A DNA stretch of 64,000 nucleotides from Deinococcus sp. KNUC1210 (GTDB taxonomy: Bacteria; Deinococcota; Deinococci; Deinococcales; Deinococcaceae). Below, piece after piece: positions 11,335 to 21,940 of this stretch; the stretch's first letter is position 1; every line of letters begins with the position of its first letter. The notes under the pieces were generated by a model. It was given only the letters and a program-made list of their open reading frames with translations, did no database searches and had not been told where the DNA came from. The position numbers and the translations under genes are program-made. The stretch lies in NCBI RefSeq assembly GCF_022344005.1, contig NZ_CP092192.1, forward strand, positions 62,001 through 126,000, given 5' to 3'.

Positions 11335-12474
11335 ATGAAGATCGAACGCATCGAAACGTTTTTTGTGCCGCCGCGCTGGCTGTTTGTGCGGGTCGAAACG
11401 CAGGGCGGCGCCGTCGGCTGGGGCGAGGCCAGTCTGGAAGGCCATGCAGAGGCGGTGGACGGCGTGTTCGAGGCGCTGCGCGACCGCTTTCTGGGCCAGG
11501 ACGCCCGCCGCATCGAAGATATCTGGCAGATCGCGTACCGGGGCGGCTTCTACCGGGGCGGCCCGGTGCTGATGTCGGCGCTGAGCGGGCTGGATCAGGC
11601 GCTCTGGGACATCAAGGGGCGGACGCTGGGCGTGCCGGTCTGGGAACTGCTGGGCGGACAGGTACGTCAGCAGGTACAGGCGTATGCCTGGATCGGCGGC
11701 GACCGGCCCGATCAGGTGGCCGAGGCCGCCCAGCAGCGGCGCTTACAGGGGTTCCGGGCCGTCAAGATGAACGCCACCGCCGAACTCGGCTGGCTGGACA
11801 GTCCATCGGCGCTGGACGGCGTGATAGAGCGGGTGAGCGCGGCGCAGCAGGAGGGGCTGGATGTAGCGCTCGACTTTCACGGACGGGTGCATCGCCCGAT
11901 GGCCCGCCAGCTGCTGCGGCGGCTCGAAGCGCTGCGGCTGCTGTTCATCGAGGAACCGCTGCTGTGCGAGCACCCCGAGGCCCTGCTGGGACTGGCCGCA
12001 CACGGCGGCACCCCCATCGCCCTGGGCGAGCGGCTGTATTCGCGCTGGGATTTCAAGGGTTTTCTGGCAAGCGGCACAGTCGATCTTATTCAGCCGGATC
12101 TGTCGCACGCCGGGGGTATCAGCGAGGGGCGGCGCATCGCGGCGATGGCCGAGGCCTACGACGTGGCGGTGGCTCCTCATTGCCCGCTGGGGCCGCTTGC
12201 ACTGGCGGCCTGCCTGCAACTGGCGGGCTGCACGCCCAACGTGGTGTTACAGGAAGTGTCGCTGGGCATTCACTACAACGAGACACACGACCTGCTGACC
12301 TTCGTGAAGAATCCGGAAGTGCTCACGCCGCTCGACGGGCAGCTTCAGATTCCTACCGGGCCAGGACTGGGCATCGAGATCGACGAGGCGGCGGTGCGCG
12401 AGGTTCACCGCGATCGCCACCGCTGGCGCAATCCGGTATGGCGCACGCCAAACGGCACGCTGGCCGAGTGGTGA
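11335..12474 (+). CDS. dgoD: D-galactonate dehydratase
   Basis: A 379-residue enolase-superfamily enzyme of the mandelate-racemase subgroup. It removes water from D-galactonate to give 2-dehydro-3-deoxy-D-galactonate. Visible catalytic features: VKMN (KxN), DFHGR with the first metal Asp and a His, EEP with the second metal Glu, GERLYSRW with the third, and APHCPLGP with the general-base His. Length matches family members. GGAG precedes the start. It is the first gene of a three-gene De Ley-Doudoroff operon with dgoK and dgoA. Confidence 0.93.
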   Translation: MKIERIETFFVPPRWLFVRVETQGGAVGWGEASLEGHAEAVDGVFEALRDRFLGQDARRIEDIWQIAYRGGFYRGGPVLMSALSGLDQALWDIKGRTLGVPVWELLGGQVRQQVQAYAWIGGDRPDQVAEAAQQRRLQGFRAVKMNATAELGWLDSPSALDGVIERVSAAQQEGLDVALDFHGRVHRPMARQLLRRLEALRLLFIEEPLLCEHPEALLGLAAHGGTPIALGERLYSRWDFKGFLASGTVDLIQPDLSHAGGISEGRRIAAMAEAYDVAVAPHCPLGPLALAACLQLAGCTPNVVLQEVSLGIHYNETHDLLTFVKNPEVLTPLDGQLQIPTGPGLGIEIDEAAVREVHRDRHRWRNPVWRTPNGTLAEW

Positions 12475-12493
12475 GGAGCAGGGCGGTGAACAC

Positions 12494-13451
12494 ATGCTGG
12501 CGCTGATCGATTCGGGCACCACCAGAACGCGGCTACGGGTGGTGCAGGGCGCTGAGGTGCAGTGGGCGGGCGAGCTGCCCACCGGAGCACGCGACGTGGC
12601 CCGCAACGGCACCGCTGCCCCTGAAGGAAGCGGTCGCGGCCCTGCTGACCCAGGCGCGTCAGCACACACCGGTGAGCGAGGTGGTGTGTTCGGGCATGAT
12701 CACCTCCAACGTCGGGCTGCTGGAGGTGCCGCACCTGCTGGCCCCCGCCGGGCTGCGCGAACTGGGCCGGGGCGTGCAGCGGGCCGATTTCGAGGAGTTC
12801 GCCGCGCCCTGCTACTTCATTCCCGGCGTGCTGACGCGCCCGGAACCCCTCGACTGGAACACGCTGCACCTGGCCGACGTGCTGCGCGGCGAGGAAGTCG
12901 AGGTGCTGGGGTTGCGCGAAGTGCTATCGCTGGGCGCGGCGTCGGTCCTTCACCTCGGCTCCCACCCGAAGCGGATCGAGCTGGACGCAGCGGGCCGCCT
13001 GACGGGGTCGCGCACGGTGCTGAGCGGCGAACTGGCCGCCGCCGTGGCGGAACAGACGGTGCTGTCGGGAAGCGTGCTGCCCCCGCAGGACTGGTCGGAG
13101 ATTTCCGACGTGTACTGGCAGCGCGGGCTGGACGCGGCGCGGGCGCACGGCGTCGGCCGCGCCCTGTTCATGATCCGGCTGGGGCACCTGCTGCTGAGGG
13201 CCAGTCCCGGCGACCTGAGCGCCTACCTGCTGGGCCTGGTCTCGGCGCTGACGCTGGACCTGCTGACACCCGCCCAGCGCTGGCCGCTGGTGCTCTACGG
13301 CCCGCCACAGTTGGCGCGGCTGCTGGCGAACGAGGCCCGCGCCCTCGGCTGGCCCGACGTGCAGATTGCCGACCCCGCCCTGACGCTGCGGGCCACGCTG
13401 CTGGGTGCCCAGCGCATCTTGGCGGCGCATCTGGAGCAGCGATATGGCTGA
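12494..13451 (+). pseudogene. dgoK: 2-dehydro-3-deoxygalactonokinase, frameshifted in a C run
   Basis: The kinase is read in two frames. Residues 1-42 (IDSGTTRTRL phosphate loop, GARDVARNG) are in the frame of the ATG at 12494. The rest (CSGMITSNVGL, PGVLTRP, RGEEVEVLG, up to 13451) is in another. The frame changes at a CCCC run at 12618-12621. Six Cs would restore TAAPLKEAV and a 319-residue protein; three Cs would also restore frame. DgoK phosphorylates KDGal to KDPGal. It sits 19 bases after dgoD, and dgoA overlaps its end. With both neighbours intact, a sequence error is more likely than gene death. Confidence 0.85.
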
Positions 13452-14079
13452 ACCGTCGCTGCGGACCCTGCTGGCCGCCCATCCGGTGCTGGCGATCCTG
13501 CGCGGGGTGCCGGCCCGCCACGCCCCGCATCTGGCCGACGCACTGTACCGGGCTGGCATCCGGATGCTGGAGGTCGCGCTCAGCGACGAACTCGGCCTGG
13601 AGGCACTGAAGGCCGTGCAAAGGGCACATCCGGGGGCGTTTACGCTGGGGGCGGGTACCGTCGTGACGCTGGAGCGGGCGAGGGCAGCGCAGGAAGCCGG
13701 AGCCACATTCCTGCTCACACCGCATCTGGTGCCCGAAGTCAATGTCTACGCCGTGCAGCACGGCCTGGGCCTGATCTCCGGGGCCATGACGCCCACCGAG
13801 ATCATGGCGGCGCGTGCCCAGGGCAGCGAGGTCGTCAAACTCTTTCCGGCAGGCCCGCTGGGGCCAGCGTATCTCCGCGATCTGCTCGGCCCCTACCCCG
13901 ATCTGGCGCTGCTGGCCGTCGGCGGCGTCAGCGCCCGCAATGCCGCCGAGTTCATGCAGGCGGGTGCGGTGGGCGTCGGCGTCGGAAGTTACCTGACCGC
14001 CACCGACTGGAATACCCCCGATTTCACTCTGCTGGGCCAGCGGGCTGCCGAGCTGCTGGCAACACTGAGAAACGCCTGA
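13444..14079 (+). CDS. dgoA: 2-dehydro-3-deoxy-6-phosphogalactonate aldolase
   Basis: A 211-residue class I aldolase of the KDPG/KDPGal family, splitting KDPGal into pyruvate and glyceraldehyde-3-phosphate. The Schiff-base Lys is in VVKLFPAGPLGP, and the catalytic Glu in LEVALSDE. I start it at the ATG at 13444, which overlaps the last eight bases of dgoK, because the alignable protein begins there. It completes the galactonate route with dgoD and dgoK. A 290-base gap follows, holding a separate promoter. Confidence 0.92.
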   Translation: MAEPSLRTLLAAHPVLAILRGVPARHAPHLADALYRAGIRMLEVALSDELGLEALKAVQRAHPGAFTLGAGTVVTLERARAAQEAGATFLLTPHLVPEVNVYAVQHGLGLISGAMTPTEIMAARAQGSEVVKLFPAGPLGPAYLRDLLGPYPDLALLAVGGVSARNAAEFMQAGAVGVGVGSYLTATDWNTPDFTLLGQRAAELLATLRNA

Positions 14080-14192
14080 ACGATTTGCACCAGACCCCTT
14101 CCCACACGGCTCAGAGGGCTGCTTTTCCTTTTCTGGACTGCGCTGCTCTCCCTGGCCCGGCAGCGTCGTTTCGGCTTTTTTTCTAAGTTTCT

Positions 14193-14221
14193 TTGACTTG
14201 TTCCAAGAATTCTTGTTAGTA
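14193..14221 (+). promoter_or_regulatory. GH2-GH43 promoter with palindromic operator in the spacer
   Basis: TTGACT (14193-14198) and TTAGTA (14216-14221) are 17 bp apart. The spacer ends in the perfect 12-bp palindrome CAAGAATTCTTG (14204-14215), which would place a repressor between -35 and -10. About 150 bases of leader follow before an AGGAGG site at 14361. The flanking 14080-14370 region holds nothing else obvious. Confidence 0.55.
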
Positions 14222-14373
14222 TTCCCTCACACGTTGTCCTGCAATCTGCTGCTGTCACGGCTTCAAGTTCGTCTGCCGGGTCTGTTCCTCGTCAGATTTC
14301 ATCTCAGATCGGGTGCTGCACCCCGCCAGGACGTCTGCGGCCTCTCCCACCGGTTTCCTCAGGAGGAACTGTG

Positions 14374-16198
14374 ATGTATCCCCGACCCCTGCTCAAGCGT
14401 GCCCACTGGCGCAGTCTCGACGGTTCCTGGCAGTTCGCGTACTCGGCGGCCACCGAGGCCCAGCAGGTGACCTTCGATCAGCAGATCGAGGTGCCCTATG
14501 CGCCCGAAACGCCCCGCAGCGGCGTGCATGACGAGGGCTTTCATGCGGTGCTGTGGTATCAGCAGACCTTCACGCTCAGCGCCGACGACCTGCCGGGCGA
14601 GCACGAACGCCTGCTGCTGCACTTCGGGGCGGTGGACTGGGCCTGCCGGGTCTGGATCAACGGGCAGCCTGCCGCCGAGCATCAGGGCGGGTACACACCC
14701 TTTGAACTGGACGTGACGCCGCTGCTGGCGGGCGCAGACCTGACCATCACGGTGCGTGTGGAAGACGATCCGCACGACCTCCATCAGCCGCGTGGCAAGC
14801 AGGACTGGCAGGCCCAGCCGCACGTCATCTGGTATCCGCGCACCAGCGGCATCTGGCAGAGCGTGTGGCTGGAAAAGGTGCCCGCCGTGCGCCTGCATCA
14901 CCTGCGTTGCACACCCGACCTGACCAACTTTGCCCTGAAACTGGACGTGGAGACGACCGAAGCGGCGACCCCCTCCTGCTGCGGAGCACCGTGACGTGGC
15001 GCGGTCAGGTGATGTTCGGCGGCACGACCCGCCTGAGCAGCACCCACGCGGCGCTGACCCTCAATCTGCCCGATCCCGGCTTCAACGATCTGCGCGTCGA
15101 TTACCTGTGGTCGCCCGAGCACCCGCAACTGCTCGGCCTGATGCTGGAACTGTGCAGCGACGATGGCAGCGTGCTCGATACCGTGCAGAGCTATACGGCG
15201 ATGCGCTCGGTCGAGGTCAGTCACGGCAGATTTCAGCTCAACGGGCACCCGTATCCTCTGCGGCTGGTGCTCGATCAGGGCTACTGGAAGGGCGGCGGCC
15301 TGAGCGCCACCGACGAAGAATTGCGGCGCGACGTGGAACTGACCAAACAGCTGGGCTTCAACGGTGCGCGGAAACATCAGAAGATCGAAGACCCGCGCTA
15401 CCTGTACTGGGCCGACACCCTGGGGCTGCTGGTGTGGGAAGAACTGCCCAGCGCTTACGCCTACTCGCCGCGCAGCGTGGAGCGCCTGACCCAGACCTGG
15501 ACAGCCGCCATTCGCCGTGACGCCTCTCACCCGTGCATCGTGGCGTGGGTGCCGTTCAACGAGTCGTGGGGCGTGACCGATCTGGCCCGCGACAGACGCC
15601 ACCGCGACCTCGTGAAAGCGCTCTACCACCTGACGCACGCCCTCGACGGCAGCCGCCCGGTCATCGGCAACGACGGCTGGGAGCACACCGTCACCGACAT
15701 CTTCAGCATTCACGACTACACCGCCGATCCGGATGTCATCCGGGCGCGTTACACCACCGCGCAGGGCGTTCAGCAGGCGCTCCAGAGCTTCTGGCCCGCC
15801 GGGCGGCAACTGGCGCTCTCAGATTACACGCAGCAGGACCAGCCGATCATGCTGACCGAGTTCGGCGGCATCGCCTACTTCACGGACGGCGGCGATGGCT
15901 GGGGCTACAGCACCGCCAACGACGCCCAGAGTTTCCTGGAGAGCTATCAGGCGCTGATGGCAGGTGTCCACAGCGCTCATCTGCTGTCAGGCTTCTGTTA
16001 CACCCAGCTCACCGACACCTATCAGGAGCGAAACGGGCTGCTCGACATGAACCGCCGTCCCAAGGCCAACCTGAGCGCCCTGGCTGCCGCCACGCTGGGC
16101 CGACCCGCCGAACATACGCCCTCGGTTGACGCTTCTGGCTACAACGCCCGCTGGCGGCTGCTCCACCCGGAAGACGAGGCAGCCGCCCAGCAGGACCT

Positions 16199-16202
<4 letters not shown>
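14374..16202 (+). pseudogene. Glycoside hydrolase family 2 (beta-galactosidase-like), frameshifted
   Basis: The N-terminal jelly-roll domain (RSLDGSWQF, RVWINGQPAAEHQGGY, YPRTSGIWQSVW) ends in a stop at 14994. The rest of the enzyme continues in another frame from about 14970. The shift is at CCCCC, 14969-14973; one more C restores 609 residues. Both GH2 catalytic Glu regions are seen: PFNESWG (acid/base) and LTEFGGI (nucleophile). No signal peptide, so it is cytoplasmic or released by other means. GH2 enzymes release beta-linked galactose, glucuronate or mannose. The start ATG follows AGGAGG; the stop overlaps the GH43 start (ATGA), showing co-translation. Confidence 0.85.
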
Positions 16203-17221
<1,019 letters not shown>

Positions 17222-17344
17222 CAGCTGTCCGGACTCCGGCGCACCGGCAGATGCTGACCCCGAGAAGCGCTCAACAGGGCAGCTGTCTACAGGGGTTGGG
17301 GGCTGCCGGTTGCCTGTGCAGCGTCATATGAGCTAGAACGCCGC

Positions 17345-17593
17345 ATGGAGAAAGAAATTTCGGACGTGATCGACATGGATATTCAAAGTTCTACGCTGCG
17401 CTGGATCTATCAGCAACTCAAGGCCAAAGGCTGCCGATTCTCGTGGGCGATGGTCGGCTATGAACGGATGTTTCAGATTTTTCTGGGGGAAACGTTGATT
17501 GCCGGGATCGTCAGCCGTTCTGATCACAACAAGATCAAGACCGGCCTCTTCACAGCGGCCCGCGAACTGAGCGTGCTGCCCAAGAACTTCTGA
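17345..17593 (+). CDS. Small conserved-looking protein, unknown function
   Basis: An 82-residue acidic-to-basic protein without signal peptide or membrane segment. A possible -10, TAGAAC (17333-17338), lies six bases before the ATG with TTGCCT 18 bp upstream, which would give a leaderless mRNA. Its end is six bases before the M23 peptidase start. Codon use resembles its neighbours (G/C at third positions), supporting a real gene. I do not recognise a family. Confidence 0.55.
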   Translation: MEKEISDVIDMDIQSSTLRWIYQQLKAKGCRFSWAMVGYERMFQIFLGETLIAGIVSRSDHNKIKTGLFTAARELSVLPKNF

Positions 17594-17599
17594 GCGGCG

Positions 17600-18193
17600 A
17601 TGCGTGTCCTGTTCGCTGTTGCCCTGCTGTTCAGTGTGACCGCCGCCGCCGCCGCTGCCCCGCTGTGCCAGCCGGAACCCCGTGAAAGTCCTGCCCGCGA
17701 GGCCAAATGGAACGCCGACCTCGCGCGGCTGTCCACTCTGTCGCGCTCGCTGCCTGCGCGCCCCGACACCCGCCTGCTGATGCCGGTGACGGGCGTGCGG
17801 GTATCACAGGTGGCCGATACCTGGAACGCGGCGCGTCCAGGCAACCTCAAACATGCCGGGCAGGACATCTTCGCGCCGCGCGGAACGGCTGTGCGCTCTG
17901 CTACCAGCGGCGTGGTGTGGCTGACCGGGTCCAGTGCTCGTGGCGGCACCTGGGTCTATGTGCTGGGCGCGGGCGGGCGACGCTACTACTACGCGCATCT
18001 GCTGCGAATCGCCAGCGGTCTGCGCGAAGGCCAGCGCGTGACCACCTCCACCGTGCTAGGGCAGGTCGGCACCACCGGAGACGCCGAGACCACGCCTCCG
18101 CACCTGCATTTCGCGGTGTTCGACCGGTATGCCAGCACTGCGCCCTGCCGCTTTCCCGCCCTCGATCCGCTGCCGCTCCTGAGAAACCGCTGA
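17600..18193 (+). CDS. M23-family metallopeptidase
   Basis: A 197-residue exported peptidase. The signal peptide is VLFAVALLFSVTAAAAAA (cut near residue 20). The LytM/M23 zinc site is visible as HAGQD (His and Asp ligands, about residues 86-90) and HLHF (about residues 172-175), with the conserved TSGVVW and YYYAHL strands. Such enzymes cleave peptidoglycan cross-links, or act as envelope regulators if inactive; all ligands are present here. The C-terminal CRFPALDP may form a disulfide with the Cys near residue 23. Confidence 0.9.
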   Translation: MRVLFAVALLFSVTAAAAAAPLCQPEPRESPAREAKWNADLARLSTLSRSLPARPDTRLLMPVTGVRVSQVADTWNAARPGNLKHAGQDIFAPRGTAVRSATSGVVWLTGSSARGGTWVYVLGAGGRRYYYAHLLRIASGLREGQRVTTSTVLGQVGTTGDAETTPPHLHFAVFDRYASTAPCRFPALDPLPLLRNR

Positions 18194-18218
18194 GCGACAG
18201 CAGCGGGAACTCGCCTCT

Positions 18219-18974
18219 TCAGATGGTGGGCATGACATTTCCACCCGACACCGAGATGTACTGCCCCGACACGAAGGCAGCCAGATCGGAGGCCAGGAAC
18301 GCGACCATGTTGGCGATGTCCTGGGCCGTACCGCGCCGCCTCAGCGGAACGCCTTCACGGTACGCGGCGGCCTGCTCGTCGTCCGGCACGTCCTCGCTGA
18401 TCATCCAGCCGGGAGCCACCTGATTCACGGTGATCTGATGCGGGCCGATCTCGCGGGCCAGCACGCGCAGCACGCCGTCCATGCCGCGCTTGCCCGCCAC
18501 GTAGGCGCTCTGGGTCGGGGCATTCTGCATGGCGCACTCGGTATTGATGCCGATGATGCGGCCTCCGCCCCGCTCGATCATGGCGGGCACGAACGCCTGC
18601 GCCATCAGGACGTTTTGCAGCACGCTGGAACGAAACTGGCCCTCGTAGTCGGCAACGTCCTGTTGCAGCACGGTCGTCCAGGCGTACTGGATGACGGCGT
18701 TGTTGACCACGATATCGGGCGCACCGAGCTGAGCGCCGACAGCTTCGCGCATCGCCCGGATATCGGCTTCGGAGGTCACGTCGCCCTGGACCGCCATCGC
18801 CCGCACACCCTGCGCCTGCATCTCGGCCACCAGTTCTCCGGCCTTCTGAGCGCCCCGGTGATAGTGGACTGCCACATCTGCGCCACACTCAGCCAGCGTG
18901 CGGCACATCACACGGCCCAGCTGTCCTGTTCCCCCGGTCACGAGTGCCAGATGGCCGCGCAGATCGATATTCAT
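18219..18974 (-). CDS. SDR family oxidoreductase
   Basis: A 251-residue classical short-chain dehydrogenase: cofactor motif VTGGTGQLGRV at residue 11, NNAV at about 91, catalytic Tyr/Lys in YVAGK near 154, and the C-terminal SGQYISVSGGN usual for NAD(P)H-dependent carbonyl reductases. Normal length, substrate unknown. It lies 17 bases downstream of the Bax1-like gene on the same strand, so it may be the third gene of the XPB operon. Confidence 0.88.
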   Translation of the reverse strand: MNIDLRGHLALVTGGTGQLGRVMCRTLAECGADVAVHYHRGAQKAGELVAEMQAQGVRAMAVQGDVTSEADIRAMREAVGAQLGAPDIVVNNAVIQYAWTTVLQQDVADYEGQFRSSVLQNVLMAQAFVPAMIERGGGRIIGINTECAMQNAPTQSAYVAGKRGMDGVLRVLAREIGPHQITVNQVAPGWMISEDVPDDEQAAAYREGVPLRRRGTAQDIANMVAFLASDLAAFVSGQYISVSGGNVMPTI

Positions 18975-18991
18975 GGGTGCATGCTAGCGGC

Positions 18992-20209
18992 TCAGCTGCC
19001 TGCCAGTCGCTCGGCCAGTTCCAGCACCCGTTTCGGGTCGAGCACGCCCTTGAACACGATCACATGGTCTTCGAGCGCTCCCAGTTTCACGCCTGCCTTT
19101 TCCACGTTCAGCCGCTCGCTCACGGCCACGATCAGGTCTGTGCGCCCCGAACGCTTCAGGGCGGCGAACTTGCGCGTCAGGTATTCGGGCCGCCAGTACC
19201 CCACGATTTCGACGAGGACGCTGCGCCCGTCTTCGTGCAGCAACCGGAAATCGGGAATGATGACACCGCCGGGAATCGGCAGCAGATCGACCTCGCGTTC
19301 CAGGGTCCAGGGCGTGTCGAGCTTGGCAAAGCGCTCGGCAAACCCCGATTCCAGGGCGCTGTCATACTCCTTCGGCTCGGGGTAATGGCTGACGTAGCCG
19401 TCGTCGCTGCTGAGCTGGAACGACCACTCCTCGTCCTTGCTATCGATCCAGGGCAGATGCCGGGGCTTGACGGCGGCGCTCAGATCCCATTTCGTGACGT
19501 GCAGCAGCGCTGGGAGGAACTTGGCAAGGCTCAGGCCGTAGCGGGTGGTGCTGCCGAACAGACTGGTCGGCCCGTCCATCGTCAGTGTGAATCCGGTGTC
19601 GGCGTCGCCCTCGACCGTTACCATCAGCCCGAAAAACTTGACGTACTTCAGCAACTGCTTATAGCGGGCCGGTTCGTTGCGCCGCGCCGTGATGATGACG
19701 TTATAGGCGCGGTACAGCTGTCCCTGTGCCTGCGCCAGATTGAAGCGGTCGAGCAGGGTACGGGCTTCCGGAGCCTCGAAGCTCATCAGGGTCTGCTGAT
19801 CGGGCAGATCGGCATAGAGCGCCTCCGTCAGCGCCTCAGGATCGCTGCCCAGCCGCTGAGCGGCCTGCGCCAGCACTTCGGCGCGGTGATGACGTCCGGG
19901 TGGGTGCTCCTGGGCCAGCGCAAACACCTGCTGACGCACCACCAGGGGTTCGACGCTGCCGCCCGCCTCGAATTCGCTGTGGTCTGTCAGCAGGATGTGG
20001 GCCAGCCCCCGGATCACCCGGTAATCCTGCCGCCCCGCTTCCAGCGCCCTGAGTTCGGCCTCCAGCTCGAAGCGGCGGTGGCCCACGTGCGCTTCGAACA
20101 GACCGACGAGCTGCGCGATCAGCGACAGATTCGTGGGTGAGGGCTTCAGCACCTTGGGCAGCACCAGCCCTGCCCTGAACGTGAACATCAGCAGCTCAGT
20201 CGGGAGCAT
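18992..20209 (-). CDS. Bax1-like nuclease (DUF790), XPB partner
   Basis: A 405-residue DUF790 protein. In archaea this family (Bax1) is the structure-specific endonuclease that pairs with the XPB helicase. The PD-(D/E)xK-like nuclease site appears in the C-terminal half as IPDFRLL, then VEIVGYW and a Lys ten residues later. The N-terminal half, beginning LPTELLMFTFRAG, is the helical XPB-contact region of the family. Its start overlaps the helicase stop by 14 bases, so the two are made together. A DNA-repair role (unwinding plus incision at damage) follows from archaeal work; in this organism it is inferred. Confidence 0.85.
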   Translation of the reverse strand: MLPTELLMFTFRAGLVLPKVLKPSPTNLSLIAQLVGLFEAHVGHRRFELEAELRALEAGRQDYRVIRGLAHILLTDHSEFEAGGSVEPLVVRQQVFALAQEHPPGRHHRAEVLAQAAQRLGSDPEALTEALYADLPDQQTLMSFEAPEARTLLDRFNLAQAQGQLYRAYNVIITARRNEPARYKQLLKYVKFFGLMVTVEGDADTGFTLTMDGPTSLFGSTTRYGLSLAKFLPALLHVTKWDLSAAVKPRHLPWIDSKDEEWSFQLSSDDGYVSHYPEPKEYDSALESGFAERFAKLDTPWTLEREVDLLPIPGGVIIPDFRLLHEDGRSVLVEIVGYWRPEYLTRKFAALKRSGRTDLIVAVSERLNVEKAGVKLGALEDHVIVFKGVLDPKRVLELAERLAGS

Positions 20210-21599
20210 TCACGTCCTCCCAGACGGGCGCGCTGCGGGGTTTCCATTCGCCGCGCCGCTGTTTGCTCACGCGCTCTTCCGACGTGCCTTCCGTCACCAC
20301 CTCGTACAGAATCGCCTGCTTGCCCTCACCCTTTCGCAGAATCCTTCCCAGCCGCTGAATCTGCTCGCGCTCGGTGGCTGTCCCCGACAGAATCACCGCG
20401 ATGCTCGCTTCCGGCACGTCGATCCCCTCGTTCAGCACCCGGCTCGTGACCATGCGGCGATACTGCCCGCTGCGGAAGTGCGTCAGCAGATCGTGCCGCT
20501 CCTTGACAGGCGTCTGGTGCGTGATGGCAGGCAACAGAAACTCGCGGCTGACCCGATAGACCATCGCATTGTCGTCGGTAAAGATCAGCATGCGGGCATC
20601 GGGGTGCTGGTTCAGCAGTTCGTCGAGCACCCGCAGCTTGCCCTCGGTGCCGTAGGCCAGACTGCGGGCCTCACGGTGCGCCAGCATCGCCCGCCGCCCA
20701 GCCAGAGAGCCGCTGCTGAGCACAAATCTGTTCCAGCCGTCGGGAGAACCGAGCTGGATACCAGCAGTGGTCAGAAAGGCGTTGCGTTCCGAAATCAGGG
20801 CGTCGTAGTGCGCCTGCTCGTGTGGACTGAGGCGCACCATGATCCGGACTTCGCGGTAGTCGGCCAGCGCTCCGCCCTTCAGCTCTGCCGGAGACCTGCT
20901 GTACACCACTGGCCCGATCAAGGTGTCCAGATCGACCTCGCGCCCGTCGCTGCGGCCCGGCGTGGCGGTCAGACCCAGGCGGTACGGGGCCAGCGAATAC
21001 TCGGCGATCACCCGCGTGAAGTCGCTCGGCAGATGATGCACCTCGTCGCAGATCAGCAGGGCGTAGCGGTTTGCCAGCGTCTCGGCGTGGATGGCCGCCG
21101 AGTCGTAGGTGCTCACCAGAATCGGCGTCTCGTCGTGGCTGCCGCCGCCCAGCATGCCCACGTTCACATCGGGAAACATGGCGAGCAGGCCCGTATACCA
21201 CTGTTCCAGCAGATCGATAGTCGGCACCGTGATGAGCGTGCTGCGCGGCGTGTCCCTCATCGCCAGCTGAGCTACTAACGTCTTGCCCGCTCCGGTGGGC
21301 AGCACCACCACGCCTCGCCGTCCTGCCGCCTTCCACGCTGCCAACGCTTCGGTCTGGTGCGGATACGGCGAGATCTCTCGGCTCACCACCATCTCCAGCT
21401 TGCCGAACTCGGCAGCCTCGTCCTGAATGCCGGCGTTGGCAGCCCGCAGGCGCTCCATCACCTCGCGGTAGCGCTGACCGGGCGCACGCCACATCTGGGC
21501 ACGGGCATCCCAGGTAAACAGCTCGGCAACGACGTCCGGCACCTGCCGCAGCACCAGCGTCCCTCGGTCGTGTTTCAGTGCGGCAGCCACAGGTCGCAT
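20196..21599 (-). CDS. XPB-like DEAD/DEAH-box helicase
   Basis: A 467-residue superfamily-2 helicase of the XPB/Rad25 type. Walker A is LPTGAGKT, motif II DEVH, motif III LTATPGR, and motif VI RLGRILRKGEGK. A short N-terminal domain of about 90 residues precedes the PHQTEAL Q-motif-like region, resembling the damage-recognition domain of archaeal XPB. I prefer the ATG at 21599; a TTG eight codons upstream is the longer alternative. No SD is evident. It is coupled to the Bax1 gene, giving a complete archaeal-type helicase-nuclease pair. Confidence 0.88.
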   Translation of the reverse strand: MRPVAAALKHDRGTLVLRQVPDVVAELFTWDARAQMWRAPGQRYREVMERLRAANAGIQDEAAEFGKLEMVVSREISPYPHQTEALAAWKAAGRRGVVVLPTGAGKTLVAQLAMRDTPRSTLITVPTIDLLEQWYTGLLAMFPDVNVGMLGGGSHDETPILVSTYDSAAIHAETLANRYALLICDEVHHLPSDFTRVIAEYSLAPYRLGLTATPGRSDGREVDLDTLIGPVVYSRSPAELKGGALADYREVRIMVRLSPHEQAHYDALISERNAFLTTAGIQLGSPDGWNRFVLSSGSLAGRRAMLAHREARSLAYGTEGKLRVLDELLNQHPDARMLIFTDDNAMVYRVSREFLLPAITHQTPVKERHDLLTHFRSGQYRRMVTSRVLNEGIDVPEASIAVILSGTATEREQIQRLGRILRKGEGKQAILYEVVTEGTSEERVSKQRRGEWKPRSAPVWEDVNAPD

Positions 21600-21940
21600 G
21601 CTAGGCAACCACGCCGCGAGCAATCATGATCTGTTTCACACATATATTTTCATATATGTTTTGTCTATAGCGTATCTTGGTGCTCTGGAGCCCCGCATAC
21701 CAATATGTGGAAGTCGCAGCAGGCCGCCACTTCCACTCGAACGAACCACACAGACACAGCATTTTAAAGATCGTATGTCAGAAAGGCCGCGCAGAACGGT
21801 AAAAAGGATGAAGCTTCATTTCGGTTTTCAGTGGCACTCACGCCGAAATACCTCGACGGCGGCCGATGAAAATTTGTGCAAACTTTCTATCAGATGAGAA
21901 TTGTCAGAAAGTGGCAAGATGCCGCAATCTACAGTGACCC
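21600..21940. other. A/T-rich intergenic region upstream of the XPB operon
   Basis: This 341-bp stretch includes an A/T-rich segment with mirrored CATATAT / ATATATG motifs (about 21640-21660) likely to belong to the minus-strand XPB promoter. An open frame of 99 codons crosses it on the plus strand but its codon use is unlike the neighbours and I do not call it. Confidence 0.3.

Noticed and set aside
12494..14994. Phase-variable contingency loci at the C runs
   Set aside because: Runs of 4-6 bases are short for slippage switching, affect housekeeping-type genes such as cydC, and all are in one direction; sequence error is simpler.
21598..21897. 99-codon plus-strand frame upstream of the XPB gene
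   Set aside because: Codon use and A/T-rich start do not match local genes; no SD and it overlaps the likely XPB promoter.
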